Shown in pieces: positions 57,392 through 58,104 of a stretch of 58,104 bases of DNA. The notes below the pieces were generated by a model. It saw only the letters and a program-made list of their open reading frames with translations, searched no databases and had not been told where the DNA came from. Each line of letters starts with the position of its first letter. The first letter of the stretch is position 1. The position numbers and the translations under genes were made by a program. The DNA comes from Gloeophyllum trabeum ATCC 11539. Taxonomy: Eukaryota > Basidiomycota > Agaricomycetes > Gloeophyllales > Gloeophyllaceae. The DNA lies in the NCBI RefSeq assembly GCF_000344685.1, contig NW_006920424.1, forward strand, positions 372,134 through 430,237, in the 5' to 3' direction.

Positions 57392-58104
57392 AAGCCAAGT
57401 AAATGTTTGCTCCTTTCATAGTCAATTTCAGCTCATCGAGGAACTTTTTTTGTTCTTACTTCGGCATGCTTCTAGGAAAGAAGGCGGTCGCTTTCATATG
57501 TACCAGAGTACTAGTATCACCTCTGTACCAAATACAGCTTCTCACATAGTCATACGCTCCTGTATCTATACTTGAAATTCCTGCAAATTATCACCGAAGC
57601 ATAGTCATGTCGGTATATAGTCACTGCGTTTCCTGCAGATTATCCACCGGTCAAGACCCCTAAGATATTAGATCTAGTTTCATTATCCGGTAGACTGTCC
57701 TGTATAAGATACTTTGGATACCGGTCGGGAAACTGCGCCAGTTGAGCATTGCAATCCGTCCTTAAGATACTCAGACTAGTTGATCTGTTCATTTCTATCT
57801 ACGGTCCGGATATCTCCGATATGTTGTATCCTCGCCGTGCGTTGGCTACGCTTTCTATCTCATGTTAAATATGCAACCTCACTGACTTAGCCATCGACTA
57901 GCTAGGTAACACCTGCACATATATCTAGGGTGACAGACTTGTATCAAGATGACTCCCAACCCCTTGCGAGTCCGCCATGATATCAGCAGACTCGGAAATG
58001 CCGAAGACCAACAGCTGCCGACCTCCTCGTCCCAGCTTCCCCCACGGCATCCACCTAGAAAACCCGCCCCCCTGAGCCTGGGCCAGGTGACTTGTGGCTG
58101 AAGG
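57392..58104. other. 3' flank, no gene seen
   Basis: No supported reading frame in the last 0.7 kb. It includes several AT-rich pieces and imperfect repeats of TCCTGCA(G/A)ATTATC (near 57580 and 57634). Confidence 0.45.

Overview
This window looks like the nuclear genome of a filamentous basidiomycete, probably an Agaricomycete of the Polyporales kind. The evidence is dense genes with many 45-65 nt GT-AG introns and very short exons, expanded BCS1-like AAA ATPases, lineage-typical seven-helix membrane proteins, tandem P450s, a two-box mitochondrial HMG protein and a Zn2Cys6 regulator. The species cannot be named from sequence alone. No bacterial operons, CRISPR arrays, rRNA or convincing tRNA genes were seen. 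Exon models were built by hand from splice sites and reading phase; nearly all close to a whole number of codons.

Left part (1-16 kb): an old yellow enzyme (OYE) gene (778-2003, +) converges on a BCS1-like AAA ATPase (2211-3620, -). Next are two tandem 13-exon AKR7-type aldo-keto reductases (4267-5979 and 7137-8853, both -) and an aryl-alcohol-dehydrogenase type aldo-keto reductase (10084-11581, +). The peroxin PEX19 (11865-13078, -) and an alternative external NADH dehydrogenase (13533-15797, -) follow.

Centre (16-30 kb): gene-poor and AT-richer. It holds two seven-helix membrane proteins (17543-19338 and 22033-23427, +) around an auxin-efflux-carrier type transporter (19774-21432, +). Further on are a 0.3 kb imperfect palindrome, a Cyt/volvatoxin-like pore-forming protein gene (26683-27491, +), complex I subunit NDUFA2/B8 (28129-28553, +) and a kinase-fold protein without recognisable catalytic residues (29234-30521, -).

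Right part (30-58 kb): a second OYE (30869-32109, -) and a second BCS1-like ATPase (33166-34665, +), so the OYE/BCS1 neighbourhood of the left end recurs in altered orientation. Then come a RAX1-like RGS membrane protein, a DUF1349 protein and a TA-flanked MITE-like element. A regulator carrying two complete Zn2Cys6 clusters and a ferric reductase lead into a P450 array with one intact gene (49723-52318), one truncated copy and one multiply broken copy. Mediator subunit MED8, the mitochondrial HMG protein and an F-box protein close the window.

Functional theme: many genes are NAD(P)H- or flavin-linked redox enzymes (two OYEs, three aldo-keto reductases, external NADH dehydrogenase, ferric reductase, P450s). 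This suits handling of reactive carbonyls and aromatic compounds in a wood- or litter-decay fungus. No PKS, NRPS or terpene synthase is present, so a classical secondary-metabolite cluster is not supported. The most unusual items are the double zinc-cluster regulator, the recurring OYE/BCS1 pair, the Cyt-like gene and the decaying P450 array.
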